DNA from: CAVUQH01 sp963774445
GTDB taxonomy: Bacteria; Myxococcota_A; Polyangia; Haliangiales; Haliangiaceae
DNA length: 64,000 nucleotides
NCBI GenBank assembly: GCA_963774445.1
Contig: CAVZFC010000019.1
Span: 124,001 to 188,000, forward strand
Direction: 5' to 3'
Below are positions 1 to 17,494 of this stretch, in pieces. The position numbers were made by a program, and so were the translations under genes. Position 1 is the first letter of the stretch; every line of letters begins with the position of its first letter. The notes beneath the pieces were generated by a model that did no database searches, had not been told where the DNA came from, and saw only the letters and a program-made list of their open reading frames with translations.

Positions 1-1065
1 GTCCCGTCGGTCGTCGCCTTCCCCGACAGGTCGCTCGTCGTCGTCGGCAGCGAGGCGCGCCAGCGGGTGGCGTCCGATCCGGCGCACACTGTGGCGTCGC
101 CCAAGCGGCTGCTCGGACGCGCCTACACCGACCGGGAGGTGCAGACCATGGTCGGACGCGCCCCCTACCGCACCTTCGCCGGGCCGGACGGCACCACCGC
201 GATCGAAATGCGCGGGCAGGAGTACGCCATCCCCCAGCTGGTCGGTTACCTGTTCCGCGACATCCGCCAGCGCGCGGAGCTGCAGCTCGAGCGAGAGGTC
301 CGCCGCGCGGTCTGCACGGTGCCGATCAGCTTCGACGAGGCCCGCGTGGAAGCCCTGCGCCGGGCCGCCAGCATGGCCCAGCTCGAGATCGTCGCGGTGA
401 TCGACGAGCCGTCGAGCGCGGCTCTGGCCAATCGCTTCGACAGCAGCTTCGGCGGGGTGGTCGGGGTCTACGACTTCGGCGGCGGTACCTTCGACTTCTC
501 GATCGTCGACGTCTCGCAAGGCGACTTCCGCGTGCTGGCCACCGCCGGCGACACCTGGCTGGGCGGCGACGACTTCGACCAGGTGCTAGCCGAGGCGGCG
601 GCCAACCAGTTCTGGCGCCAGCACAAGGTCGACCTGCGCACCCAGGCGGTCGAGTGGCAGCGGCTGGTGTTCGCCTGCGAACAGGCCAAGCGCGAGCTGT
701 CGGAGGTGGAGAGCTCGCTGATTTCGGTGCCGGAGGTCCTGCGCACCGCCGACGGGATGGTCGATCTGACCCTGCGGGTCGATCGCCCCACGCTCAAGCG
801 GGCGTCGGCGGCCATCGTCGCCCGGACCCTGGACGTCTGCCGCCAGGCGCTCGAGCTGGTCAGCATGAAACCAACCCAGCTCTCGTGCGTATACCTGAGC
901 GGAGGCACGACCCACATCGCCGCCGTGCGCGAGGAGCTGGCAACCTGGTTCGGGGTGCCGATCCGCACCGGTGTGCCCCCGGAACACGCCGTTTGCCTGG
1001 GCGCCGCCATCCACGGGGCGCAGCTGCAATTGCGCGGCGCAACCACGCTGACGGCGCGTTCCTGA
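1..1065 (+). CDS. Hsp70-family protein, nucleotide-binding domain only (5' end outside window)
   Basis: The frame is open from base 1, and the first residues (PSVVAF...VGSEARQ) already match the interior of a DnaK ATPase domain, so the true start lies upstream. The phosphate-binding motif VYDFGGGTFDFS is encoded around 466-500 and the adenosine motif VYLSGGTTHIAAVREEL around 889-940. The frame then passes the conserved AVCLGAAIHGA segment and stops within about 25 residues. There is therefore no beta-sandwich substrate-binding domain and no helical lid: this is an actin-fold ATPase without the DnaK peptide-binding half. Such short Hsp70 relatives are common in myxobacteria and are probably not general chaperones. 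The client or partner is unknown. I see no obvious terminator before the next gene, 75 bp away on the same strand. Confidence 0.85.
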   Translation, partial: VPSVVAFPDRSLVVVGSEARQRVASDPAHTVASPKRLLGRAYTDREVQTMVGRAPYRTFAGPDGTTAIEMRGQEYAIPQLVGYLFRDIRQRAELQLEREVRRAVCTVPISFDEARVEALRRAASMAQLEIVAVIDEPSSAALANRFDSSFGGVVGVYDFGGGTFDFSIVDVSQGDFRVLATAGDTWLGGDDFDQVLAEAAANQFWRQHKVDLRTQAVEWQRLVFACEQAKRELSEVESSLISVPEVLRTADGMVDLTLRVDRPTLKRASAAIVARTLDVCRQALELVSMKPTQLSCVYLSGGTTHIAAVREELATWFGVPIRTGVPPEHAVCLGAAIHGAQLQLRGATTLTARS

Positions 1066-1140
1066 AGCGGTCGGCTCGAGGCGCGATTTCGCCGCTCATA
1101 CGGGTTTGACCCGGCCCCATTCCGCTTCTACGCTTCCTGG

Positions 1141-3005
<1,865 letters not shown>

Positions 3006-3009
<4 letters not shown>

Positions 3010-4841
3010 AGCGCGCGCTGCTCTCGTCCGTCCTGCCGGGCATCCTGTTCGCCCTCCCGGCCGTCGCCTCCGCCAAGCCTCCGCCCGTCGACCCGAACAC
3101 GATCTCCAAGGCGGTGACCGACGAGATCGTCGACACCCTGGCCGAAGAGATCGAGCGGGCGATGGCCAACCTGAAGGTCCCCGGCCGCGACAAGCCGTAC
3201 CTCATCCGCTACAAGCTGACCGAGGTCGAGGTCAACGACGTGGCCGCCAGCCTCGGGGCAACCACCTCCAAGAAGGACCGCCACTTCGTCAACCTCGAGG
3301 CCAACGTCCACGTCGGCGACTACGCCCTGGACAACACCAACTTCGTCATTCCCCAGGCCGACGGCGTCAACGGTGTGGCCGCGGTGCCGCTGCCGCTGGA
3401 GCCCAGCCCGCGCATCGCCCGGCGGGCGGCGTGGCTGGCCACCGACAGCGCCTACAAGGAGGCGTTGGCCCAGCTCGACGCCAAGAAACAGCTCCGCGCC
3501 AGCGGCGGCTCCACCTCCCACGCGGGCGTGCCCAGCTACACCAAGATCGACAAGCCGCTGGTCCGCGACAAGCCGCTGCTCGTCCCCGCGCTCGAAACCT
3601 CGGACGCGATGGAGAAGCGGGCCAAGGCGGTGTCGGCGGTGCTGCGCGACAAGCCGGGCGTGCGCGACTCGCGGGTGGCGTTCACCAGCTATCTCGAGCG
3701 TCGCTGGTACCTCACCAGCGAGGGCACCAGCGTCACCGACACCCGCCGGGTCAGCGGCGTGATCATCGTCGTCTGGGGCCAGGCCACCGACGGCCAGGAG
3801 CTGTCGCTCTACTACTCGCGCTACGGCGAAACCGCCGGCTACCTGCCGTCGAACGCCGAGTTGGTCAAGGCGGCCGGCCAGCTGGCCGACCAGCTGGGCG
3901 AGCTGGCCAAGGCGCCGGTCGCCGAGGGCTACACCGGGCCGGTCCTGTTCGAGGGCCGCGGCGCCGCCGACATCGTCCGCTACAGCCTGGCGCCCAACCT
4001 GGGTGGCACCCCGGTGCCCGAAGGGCTGGAGCGCACCCAGGCGCGCCAGTACGGCGGCGCCTTCGCCGATCGCGTCGGCCGCGGCAAAGTGCTGTCCAGC
4101 ATGCTCGACGTGGTCGACGACCCGACCCAGCGCAAGTTCGGCAACAGCACCCTGATCGGCGGCTACCAGTTCGACGACGAGGGCACGCCAGCGGAGAAGG
4201 TCGACGTGATCGACAAGGGCAAGCTGCTCACGTTGCTCACCGGGCGGACGCCATCGCGCACGATCGCCACGTCCAACGGCCACGCCCGACGCAGCGGGCC
4301 GGCCGGCGGCTACCACGGCAGCGCGACCAACCTGTTCATCACCAGCAGCAAGGGCCTCGGCCACAAGCAGCTGGTGCACAAGCTGGTCACCGCGGCCAAG
4401 GCCGAGGGGCTGCCCTACGGCATGATCATCCGCAAGCTCGACGACGGCGCCATCACTGCCGCCCCCGAGCGCACCCGGCGCGAGCTGCTGACGCTGATCA
4501 ACGAGACCGACGTGGAGGCGCCGCCGCCCGCCCTGCTGGCCTATCGGGTCTACCCGAACGGTCGCGAGGAGCTGGTGCGTGGCGTCGAGCTGGCGCCGGT
4601 CGACGTGCGCGCCTGGCGCGACGTCATCGCCACCGGCAAGGGCGAGACGGTGATGAACTTCCTGTCCACCGAGAACCCCAACCTGTTCTTCAAGCTGCGC
4701 GGCATCGAGCCGGGGTTCGTGCCGTCGGCCGGGGTCGAGAGCGCCATCGCCACGCCGGATCTGCTGTTCCGCGAGCTCGACCTCAAGGTCAGTAACGCCG
4801 GCCGGCGTCCGTTCCCGCTGATCCCACCGCCCAAGCCGTAG
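3006..4841 (+). CDS. TldE/PmbA-like protein, non-catalytic partner, secreted
   Basis: This 611-aa protein is homologous to the upstream gene along its length (FEGR, QFDDEG, TSNGHARR, GLPYGMIIRKL, RVYPNGREELVRG blocks). It lacks the HExxxH helix: the equivalent position reads RGAADIVRYS. It also lacks the late metal-ligand Cys. This matches the known TldD/TldE logic, in which an inactive TldE subunit pairs with a zinc-bearing TldD. A classical signal peptide is present (MKRALLSSVLPGILFALPAVASA, cleavage near residue 23), so the pair probably works outside the cytoplasm. The start overlaps the upstream stop by 4 bp. The role as heterodimer partner is inferred from family and gene order. Confidence 0.82.
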
Positions 4842-4846
4842 CGCGC

Positions 4847-5425
4847 ATGGCCGGCGAGCGCCTGCGCCTCCACGCGTACCTACCGCACAGCCGGGCCAAC
4901 GGCCCCGGCGTGCGGGCGGCGGTGTGGGTGCAGGGCTGCTCGCTCGGCTGCGCAGGCTGCTTCAACCCCGACACCCACGACGCCACCGGTCCCGCCGAGG
5001 AGCTCACCGTGGACGCTCTGGTGGACCGCCTGGTCGCCCTGGGCGACGGCATCGAGGGGCTTACCGTGAGTGGCGGCGAGCCGTTCCAGCAGCCCGCGGC
5101 CCTGCTGGCGCTGGCCCGCGACCTGCGCACACGAACGTCGCTGTCGCTGATCGTCTTCTCCGGCCATGCCATCGACGAGATCCGCGCGATGCCGCTCGGC
5201 CCCGACACCCTCGGGCTGATCGACGTCTTGATCGACGGCCGCTACGTCTCGGGCGAGCGCCGCGCCCGCGGCCTGCGCGGCTCGCACAACCAGCGCATCT
5301 GGTGCCTGACCGATCGCTACCGTGAGGCCGAGATCGAAGCCACCCCCGAAGCCGAGGTGCACATCGGCGCCGACGGCACCGTGACCATTAGCGGCGTCGC
5401 CCCGCTGCCGATTCGCCGCCGCTAG
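4847..5425 (+). CDS. Radical SAM activase-like protein (NrdG/4Fe-4S activating enzyme family)
   Basis: This small 192-aa protein carries an N-terminal CxxxCxxC cluster (C31, C35, C38 in QGCSLGCAGCFNPDTHD) and the SAM-binding VSGGEPFQQP motif. This is the arrangement of single-cluster glycyl-radical or anaerobic ribonucleotide reductase activases. The C-terminal part (IDVLIDGRYVSGERRARGLRGSHNQRI) also matches that family. No nrdD or other glycyl-radical enzyme is visible nearby, so the substrate is open. It begins 5 bp after the TldE-like gene and is probably in the same transcript. Ribonucleotide-reductase activation and peptide modification linked to the TldD/E pair are both possible; the sequence does not decide. 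Confidence 0.8.
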   Translation: MAGERLRLHAYLPHSRANGPGVRAAVWVQGCSLGCAGCFNPDTHDATGPAEELTVDALVDRLVALGDGIEGLTVSGGEPFQQPAALLALARDLRTRTSLSLIVFSGHAIDEIRAMPLGPDTLGLIDVLIDGRYVSGERRARGLRGSHNQRIWCLTDRYREAEIEATPEAEVHIGADGTVTISGVAPLPIRRR

Positions 5426-5442
5426 CCGCGCGGGCGCGGAGG

Positions 5443-6483
5443 TCAGATGCGGAACGGCGGTTTGTGGGTCTCGGCGGCGGCGTCGAGCGCCTGGACCATG
5501 ACCTGGATGCTCTCGACGTCGCGGACGCGGACCTTGAAGCCATGGGCGCGCCTGCCGATGGAGATCCGGTAGGCGCGCTTCTCGTACGGGTACTCGGGCT
5601 GGCGCACCAACAGCTCGATCTCGGAGAATCCGGCCGCCGCGGCGTCGGTGGCGACGGTGCGAAACATGGCGATGCGCGCACCTGGTCGCAGATACAGGCC
5701 CATCACGCTGCGCCCGTTCCGCGCCTCGCGCAGCGATTTTCTCCACGAGCCGCCGAACAGCGGCTGGCCCTCGAAGGTGGCGGCTTCGTCGTACTCGAAC
5801 ACCGGCGCGTCGGTCCACCCCTCGGCATTGTGTCCGGCGAGGGGGAAGGCTTTGATCGCGGCGCCGCCGCCGACCGCCGCCAGGCGACTCAGCGATTCGC
5901 TGTCGCCCTTGGCGTAGAGCGCCAGCTTCGCGGCCCAGCGGTCGTCGTAGCGGCAGGTCAGGCAGTCGGTCAGCGAATGTCCGGCGCGCGCGTGCAGCCG
6001 CTTCCACGCGTAACGCGACAGCACCAGCGCCCGGTGCTCGGGGACGGTGTACTTGCACAGGGTCGCTAGCGGGCCGCCGCACAACCGTTCGACGTAGGCG
6101 GCCGGCGTCTCGCCCTTGCGCGCGGGAACCTCGAAGGCCGTCGGCCACACCGTCACCCCGAGCGCGGCCAGCGTGTCGGCGCCCGAGGCGTCTTCGTAGG
6201 CGTCCATCGGAGCCAGCGCGCCGAAGACGAGCAAGCGCTCGGCCATCTCGGCGACGGCGCGCGTGAACTGGGGCTGCAGCTCCGCGACCCGGGCAGCAAA
6301 CGCGGCAAACGCTTGCGGCGACCGCGGGTCGCTCTCGAGCGCGGCGTTGGCCTGGATCAGCGCGCGGCGCCCGTAGTCGCCGGGGGCCTCCTCGTTCACC
6401 TTGTTGACGTCGATCTTGTCGGGGCCGCATCCGCCGGCGTGGGCCAGGGCGGCCAGGAGCAGGACGGCGCGGATCGTGCGCAT
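5443..6483 (-). CDS. Hypothetical exported protein, probable lipoprotein
   Basis: This 346-aa protein starts with a short basic n-region and hydrophobic stretch ending in AHAGGC (Cys19), a plausible but not ideal lipobox. The rest is soluble. It contains a CLTC pair (in HSLTDCLTCRYDD) that could form a disulfide or bind metal. The last roughly 75 residues (IELLVRQPEYPYEKRAYRI...VESIQVMVQALD) have the alternating strand/helix look of ExbD-type periplasmic domains; this is a weak resemblance only. It is the last gene of a leftward cluster, 15 bp after the FHA gene, and ends tail-to-tail with the radical-SAM gene. No function is assigned. Confidence 0.6.
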   Translation of the reverse strand: MRTIRAVLLLAALAHAGGCGPDKIDVNKVNEEAPGDYGRRALIQANAALESDPRSPQAFAAFAARVAELQPQFTRAVAEMAERLLVFGALAPMDAYEDASGADTLAALGVTVWPTAFEVPARKGETPAAYVERLCGGPLATLCKYTVPEHRALVLSRYAWKRLHARAGHSLTDCLTCRYDDRWAAKLALYAKGDSESLSRLAAVGGGAAIKAFPLAGHNAEGWTDAPVFEYDEAATFEGQPLFGGSWRKSLREARNGRSVMGLYLRPGARIAMFRTVATDAAAAGFSEIELLVRQPEYPYEKRAYRISIGRRAHGFKVRVRDVESIQVMVQALDAAAETHKPPFRI

Positions 6484-6498
6484 CGTTAGCGCACCGGG

Positions 6499-7020
<522 letters not shown>

Positions 7021-7037
7021 TGCTTCCGCTCTCGGGA

Positions 7038-8048
7038 TCAATCCCCCGTCTCGCAGGATAACACGGCCGCTTGCAGGCACGCAGCCAGTCGGTCGCGGTC
7101 CAGGTCGTGACCGAGTGCAACCATGCGGCCGGGCGCCGCGCTTTGCAAGATCTCGCGCGACACTCGGGCTCCCACCCGGTGGAAGGCGACCGTACGCGGC
7201 TCATCAGAACCGGTTTCGCGGTCGATCACGCGGGCGATGCCCTTGATGCGCACGTAGCTCGCCGGGAGCGCCTCGAGGGCATCGGCCAACTCCTCGAAAT
7301 CCAAGGTCCCTTCGATCGGGAGGGCGACCGAGGAGACGCCGTGCAGTCCCCCGTGGTCGCCGTGGCCCTCGGCCGCGTGATCGCCGGTGCCGCCCGACGC
7401 GTGGTCGTGGCCACCCTCGGGTCGGGCTCGCGCGGCCGTCCGCGACGCCGGATCGGCTACCAGTGCCCACATGGCGTCGGCCAGCTCGTCGCCCGTGCCA
7501 GAAATGATTGGCGCCACCGGGTTGCGCGCGCGAAGGGATGCGACCAGCTCCGGCGGCGGCTCCGCCAGGCCCGCGAGGTCCAGCTTGGTGATGGCCAGGA
7601 TGTCGGCGTACTCGACCTGGGCATCGACCGCCGGCGAGACCGGGCGGTGGGCCTCGTGATTGACCGCGTCGACCAGGGTAACCACCGCCGCCAGCCGCAC
7701 CTGGTCGCTGACGGGCTCGGCCTCCAGTGACCAGGCGATCGGCATCGGCTCGGCCACTCCGGTGGTCTCGATGACCAGCAGCTCGAGGTCGGGCGTCGAC
7801 GAAGCCAGGTCGAGCACGGTCTTGTCGAGCTCCTCGTTGAGGACGCAGCAGATGCAGCCGCTGGCCAGCTCGACCTGCTTGGTCATCCCCGTCGGCAAGA
7901 GTGCCCCGTCGACGCCGACCGAGCCCAGCTCATTGACGATGATCGCCCATCGGCCGGTGGCGCCGGGCGGTCGCCGGGCGAGCATCCGGTTGAGCAAGCT
8001 GGTCTTGCCACTGCCGAGGAACCCGGTAACGAGCAGCGCCGGGACCAT
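7038..8048 (-). CDS. CobW/COG0523 family GTPase, putative zinc metallochaperone
   Basis: This 336-aa G3E GTPase has Walker A GFLGSGKT (residues 9-16), the hallmark metal-binding CxCC motif (C65, C67, C68 in GCICC), VIETTGVAEP and a TKLD guanine-specificity motif. A His-rich loop near residue 215 (GGHDHASGGTGDHAAEGHGDH) is followed by the C-terminal CobW_C domain. The family delivers metals, usually zinc, to client proteins under GTP control; which metal cannot be read from sequence. Its ATG overlaps the stop of the zinc-ribbon gene by one base (TAATG), so the two are translationally coupled, which makes that protein a candidate client or partner. Confidence 0.88.
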   Translation of the reverse strand: MVPALLVTGFLGSGKTSLLNRMLARRPPGATGRWAIIVNELGSVGVDGALLPTGMTKQVELASGCICCVLNEELDKTVLDLASSTPDLELLVIETTGVAEPMPIAWSLEAEPVSDQVRLAAVVTLVDAVNHEAHRPVSPAVDAQVEYADILAITKLDLAGLAEPPPELVASLRARNPVAPIISGTGDELADAMWALVADPASRTAARARPEGGHDHASGGTGDHAAEGHGDHGGLHGVSSVALPIEGTLDFEELADALEALPASYVRIKGIARVIDRETGSDEPRTVAFHRVGARVSREILQSAAPGRMVALGHDLDRDRLAACLQAAVLSCETGD

Positions 8049-8899
8049 TAGACGTCCTCCGACAGCACTCGGGCCACCAGGCCCAGGATCGAGCCCAGCG
8101 TGCCAACGCGGTCGCGGGGGCTAATCGGCAGGGCGGGGCCCGACGCCGCGGTCCGACGGGCCCGCTCGCGCTCCCGCCGGGCCTCCTCACGCAGCGTCTC
8201 GGCATCCTTGCGCGCCGCGGTCTCCAGGCCGCCCTTCATCACGAAGGCGATCACCGACGGCAGCTCGCCGCCGTCGAACCAGGTGCCGTGGTTGCGGCAG
8301 ACGTTGACGATGATGCCGGAGCCGCGGGCGAACATGCGCCGGTTCATGACCACCTCGCACTGTGGGCAACGAATGTACATCGGGCCGCCCGGCTGCGCCG
8401 CGGTCTCGGCCGGGGCGAGGGCGCCGAGGATCCGCTCGGCCCGCGCCTGGCGCCGCTCCTCCAGCACGCGCTCGAGCGCGACCATATCGACCCAAACGCC
8501 GTGGCAGGCGGTGCACTCGTCGATCAGCACCTCGTCGATCAGTCGGCCGACCAGATCGCTGGCGCAGCGCGGGCAGCGCAGCGGGTCAGCCTCGCCGTCG
8601 TCTCCGATGCGCGCCGGCACCACGGCGCTGGCGCCGCAGTGAGAGCAGTGCTGGGCCTCGTGGAAGATGCGTGCGAAGCATCGCGGGCAGGCGCGCAGCA
8701 ACAAGGCTGTACCGCAGTACTGGCAGTCGTGATTGGTCGGCGGAACGCTGCCGCCGCAGCGGGGGCAGGCCAGCATTCCCGCCTGCGCAGCGGGCTCAGG
8801 CCACTCGAAGACCGTCCCGCAACGACACCGGGCCCGGGTGCCGGGCGGCCTGCCGCTGACATCGTAGCGGCTCTGGCAACCGGGACATTCGACGATCAT
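8048..8899 (-). CDS. Multi-zinc-ribbon protein (zf-TFIIB type)
   Basis: This 283-aa protein contains at least five CxxC pairs in its first two thirds (CPGC, CRCG, CPRC/CQYC, CPRC/CSHC, CPRC/CTAC) and a later CPQC...CRNHGTWFDGGEL. The CTACHGVWVD and CRNHGTWFDGGEL segments are the zf-TFIIB signature of a zinc ribbon followed by an acidic Trp motif. The C-terminal about 60 residues are a charged helix (ETLREEARRERERARR) and a hydrophobic tail. The function of these proteins is unknown; structural zinc and RNA or protein binding are typical of ribbons. It is the first gene of the leftward cluster and is coupled to CobW by a TAATG overlap. Confidence 0.75.
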   Translation of the reverse strand: MIVECPGCQSRYDVSGRPPGTRARCRCGTVFEWPEPAAQAGMLACPRCGGSVPPTNHDCQYCGTALLLRACPRCFARIFHEAQHCSHCGASAVVPARIGDDGEADPLRCPRCASDLVGRLIDEVLIDECTACHGVWVDMVALERVLEERRQARAERILGALAPAETAAQPGGPMYIRCPQCEVVMNRRMFARGSGIIVNVCRNHGTWFDGGELPSVIAFVMKGGLETAARKDAETLREEARRERERARRTAASGPALPISPRDRVGTLGSILGLVARVLSEDV

Positions 8900-8931
8900 T
8901 TGCTGTAAAATCTAGCATATCCGATGCTTTG

Positions 8932-8949
8932 CGGCCGCAGTTGCGGCCG
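8932..8949. promoter_or_regulatory. Perfect palindrome in divergent promoter region
   Basis: CGGCCGCA-GT-TGCGGCCG is a perfect 8-2-8 inverted repeat in the 70-bp gap between the leftward zinc-ribbon gene and the rightward kinase gene, 21 bp before the kinase ATG. It could be an operator or a 5'-UTR hairpin limiting kinase translation. No regulator is identified. Confidence 0.35.
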
Positions 8950-8969
8950 AGGTAAAGTCGGACGTTCCA

Positions 8970-10516
<1,547 letters not shown>

Positions 10517-10517
<1 letters not shown>

Positions 10518-11368
10518 TGGGCGCGCCGACGAGCGAAGGGGCCCTCGACGGTCGGGTGTTCGTCGTCACCGGCGCCAACACCGGCATCGGCGAGGCGACC
10601 GCGCGCGAGCTTGCCCGGCGCGGCGGGCGCGTGGTCCTGGCCGGCCGCTCCGAGGAGAAGACCCGACCGGTCATCGACGCCATCGAACGGGACGGCGGCG
10701 CCGCCGACTTCCTGCGCCTGGATCTGGCCAGCCTCGCGCAGATCCGCGAGGCCGCCGCCGAGCTGCTCAAGCGCGGCCACCCGATCCACGTGCTCGTCGC
10801 CAACGCCGGGCTCGCCGGACACCGCGGCACCACCGCCGACGGCTTCGAGCTGACGTTCGGCGTCAACCACCTGGGCCACTTCCTGTTCACCCAGCTGCTC
10901 CTCGACCGGCTGCGCGAGTCGGCGCCTGCGCGGGTGGTGGTGGTGGCCAGCGCGGCGCACTACGACGCCAAGCGGATCGACTGGCAGGCGCTGCAGGCCA
11001 AGACCCGCTCGGTCAGCGGCGTCCGCGAGTACGCGATCTCCAAGCTGGCCAACGTGCTGTTCGCCGCCGAGCTGGCCCGCCGCGAGCAAGACCACGGCAT
11101 CACCACCTACGCGCTCCACCCCGGGGTCATCGCCAGCGACGTCTGGCGGCGCGTGCCGTGGCCGGTGCGCCCGGTGATCAAGCGCTTCATGAAGAGCGTC
11201 GAGCAGGGGGCGGAGACCTCGATCTACTGCGCCACCGCGCCCGAGCTCGCCGGCGAGACCGGGCACTACTACGACGACTGCAAACGCAAGACGCCCAGCC
11301 GGTTGGCCCAGGACCAGGCGTTGGCCGCCGAGCTGTGGCGGCGCAGCCAGGAGTGGGTCGGGCTGTAG
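10517..11368 (+). CDS. Short-chain dehydrogenase/reductase (retinol dehydrogenase-like)
   Basis: This 283-aa classical SDR has the cofactor motif TGANTGIG (residues 18-25), NAG in LVANAGLAG, and the catalytic YAISK (Y172, K176). The FGVNHLGHFLFTQLLLDRL block and overall length resemble the retinol-dehydrogenase/WW-oxidoreductase branch, so NADP(H) is likely (AGRSEEK after the second strand). The substrate is unknown. The start is the ATG overlapping the kinase stop (TGATG), which gives the expected N-terminus; the frame remains open further upstream but that sequence is kinase read out of frame. Translational coupling to the kinase is predicted. Confidence 0.88.
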
Positions 11369-11381
11369 CCCGTCCCCGTCG

Positions 11382-12327
11382 ATGGAGCTCCGCGCCACGA
11401 CCGCCGAACGCGGTCAGACCCTGGCCGCGCTGGTGCGCGACCGGCTCGAGCTGCCCTGGTCGCGGGCCAAGAAGCTGGTCTCCACCGGCAAGGTGTTCGT
11501 CAACGGCGACCGCGTGACCGACCTCGGCCACCGCCTGCGCGGCGACGAGACGATCGAGGTCCGCCACGCTGCACCGCGCCCGCGCGATCCGAGCCGCGAG
11601 GTGCGCATCCTGTTCGAGGACGCCCACGTGGTGCTGATCGACAAGCCGTCGGGAATCTCCAGCGTCCCCTACGAGCGCGGCGAGCGCGGCACCGCCCTCG
11701 AATCTGATCCGCGACGCCTGGCGGCGTAAGGGGCAGCGCGCCACCGACGTCCCGCTGCACGTCGTCCACCGCATCGACAAGGAGACCTCCGGCGTCATGG
11801 TCTTCGCCAAGAGCAAGCGGGCCGAGCTCGAGCTGGCACGCCAGTTCCGCGAGCACACCATCGAACGGGTCTATCACTGCGTGGCCCACGGCAGCGTCCA
11901 CGCCGCCCGCATCGAGTCGCAGCTGGTGCGCGACCGCGGCGACAACCTGCGCGGCAGCGCCCGCCACGGCCAGAAGGGCAAGCGCGCCGTCACCCACGTC
12001 GAGCCGATCGCCGCCCTGCCCGGCGCCACCCTCTGCCGCGTCCAGCTGGAGACCGGCAAGACCCACCAGATCCGCATCCACCTGTCCGAGCGCGGCCACC
12101 CGCTGGTCGGCGAGCGCGTCTACATCCGCGACTTCCTCGCCGCCGGCCACGAGCCAATCCCGTCGCCGCGCCTGATGCTCTACGCCGCCACCCTCGCCTT
12201 CGCCCACCCGATCACCGGAGCCCCCGTCCAGGGACGCGCACAGGGGTCGGAGCCATCCGAGATCATCGACGAATACAATCGAAATGGCCAATCACCTCGG
12301 ACCGGCCCCGGCCCCGGTCACCGCTGA
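11382..12327 (+). CDS. RluA-family pseudouridine synthase (frame broken by apparent 1-base insertion)
   Basis: Two frames together encode one RluA-type enzyme of about 314 aa. 11382-11700 gives an S4 RNA-binding domain (LPWSRAKKLVSTGKVFVNGDRV) and the start of the catalytic domain (ILFEDAHVVLIDKPSG). From 11702 a different frame continues without loss as LIRDAWRRKGQRATDVPLHVV, then the catalytic HRIDKETSG, GKTHQIRIHLSERGHPLVGE and LMLYAATLAFAHP. Removing one A at 11701-11702 (TCGAA to TCGA) restores TALDLIRDAW. Both halves keep all family motifs, so a sequencing error or very recent mutation is more likely than an old pseudogene. The enzyme class isomerises specific uridines in rRNA or tRNA. 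Confidence 0.8.
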
Positions 12328-12339
12328 CCCCGCGCGGGG

Positions 12340-13008
12340 CTACACGCTGCGTTTGGAGAAGTACCAGTCGGTGACCTCGTACTCCTTGCTCGCCACCCGC
12401 TTGTCGGCGTCAGCGGTGGTCGCCGGCGGCGGCACGATCGCCTTCTCGCCCGGGCGCCAGTTGGCCGGGCAGGCGACGCCATGCTCGTCCACCGTTTGCA
12501 GCGCGTCGACCACGCGAAGGATCTCGTCGAAGTTTCGCCCGACATTGAGCGGGTAGTAGATCATCGCCCGCAGCGTGCGCTTCGGATCGATGAAGAAGAC
12601 CGCCCGCACCGCCGCGGTGTTGGAGCTGGCCTCGTGGATCATGCCGTACAGCCGCGCGACCTTTTGATCGAGGTCGGCAATGATCGGAAAGCCGATGTTG
12701 ACGTCGAAGTTCTGCTTGATGTTGCGCACCCACGCGATGTGGCTGTAGATGCTGTCGATCGAGTTGCCCAGCAGGGCGACGTTGCGCGCGCTCAGCTCGT
12801 TCTGCATCTTGGCGAACGCCATGAACTCGGTGGTGCACACCGGCGTGAAGTCGGCCGGATGCGAGAACAGGATCACCCACTTGCCCGTGTTCCACGTCGA
12901 CAGACGAATGGGGCCGTGCGTCGTCGTTGCTTCGAAGTCGGGCACGGGCCCGTTGAGCTGCAGCATCGGCTCGTTGCGAACGGCGGGGGTCTGCTCGTTG
13001 GTATCCAT
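12340..13008 (-). CDS. 1-Cys peroxiredoxin (Prx6 type)
   Basis: This 222-aa AhpC/TSA-family peroxiredoxin has the peroxidatic Cys58 in HPADFTPVCTTEF and the Prx6-type C-terminal domain ending in ACPANWRPGEKAIVPPP. VCTTE rather than a separate resolving-Cys motif places it in the Prx6/1-Cys group that reduces H2O2 and organic hydroperoxides in the cytosol. The second ATG (13008) of an ATGATG pair is chosen because GGAGG lies 5 bp before it. The frame stays open further upstream, but that sequence shows no homology. It converges on the pseudouridine synthase gene, with 12 bp between stops. Confidence 0.9.
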   Translation of the reverse strand: MDTNEQTPAVRNEPMLQLNGPVPDFEATTTHGPIRLSTWNTGKWVILFSHPADFTPVCTTEFMAFAKMQNELSARNVALLGNSIDSIYSHIAWVRNIKQNFDVNIGFPIIADLDQKVARLYGMIHEASSNTAAVRAVFFIDPKRTLRAMIYYPLNVGRNFDEILRVVDALQTVDEHGVACPANWRPGEKAIVPPPATTADADKRVASKEYEVTDWYFSKRSV

Positions 13009-13197
13009 CATCTCCTCCAGGTGAAGTTGGTCAGGTCTTTCCCACGTGAAGGATCCCTCTTTCACCCGCTGCAGCAAGCGCGTGTGGCCGGGTAATTCTT
13101 CGCACTCCGAGCGTCGCCGATGCACCCGGCCTACCGGGCAGCTCCGAGGCGCCGCCGGTAGCCGGGTGCCATAGCTCCCCAACCGAGAGGGCCGCGA

Positions 13198-17438
<4,241 letters not shown>

Positions 17439-17494
17439 TGCAATCCTCCGTGCGACGTTTGCCTGAAGACAACGCACGGGGATGAGCGCCCGGT

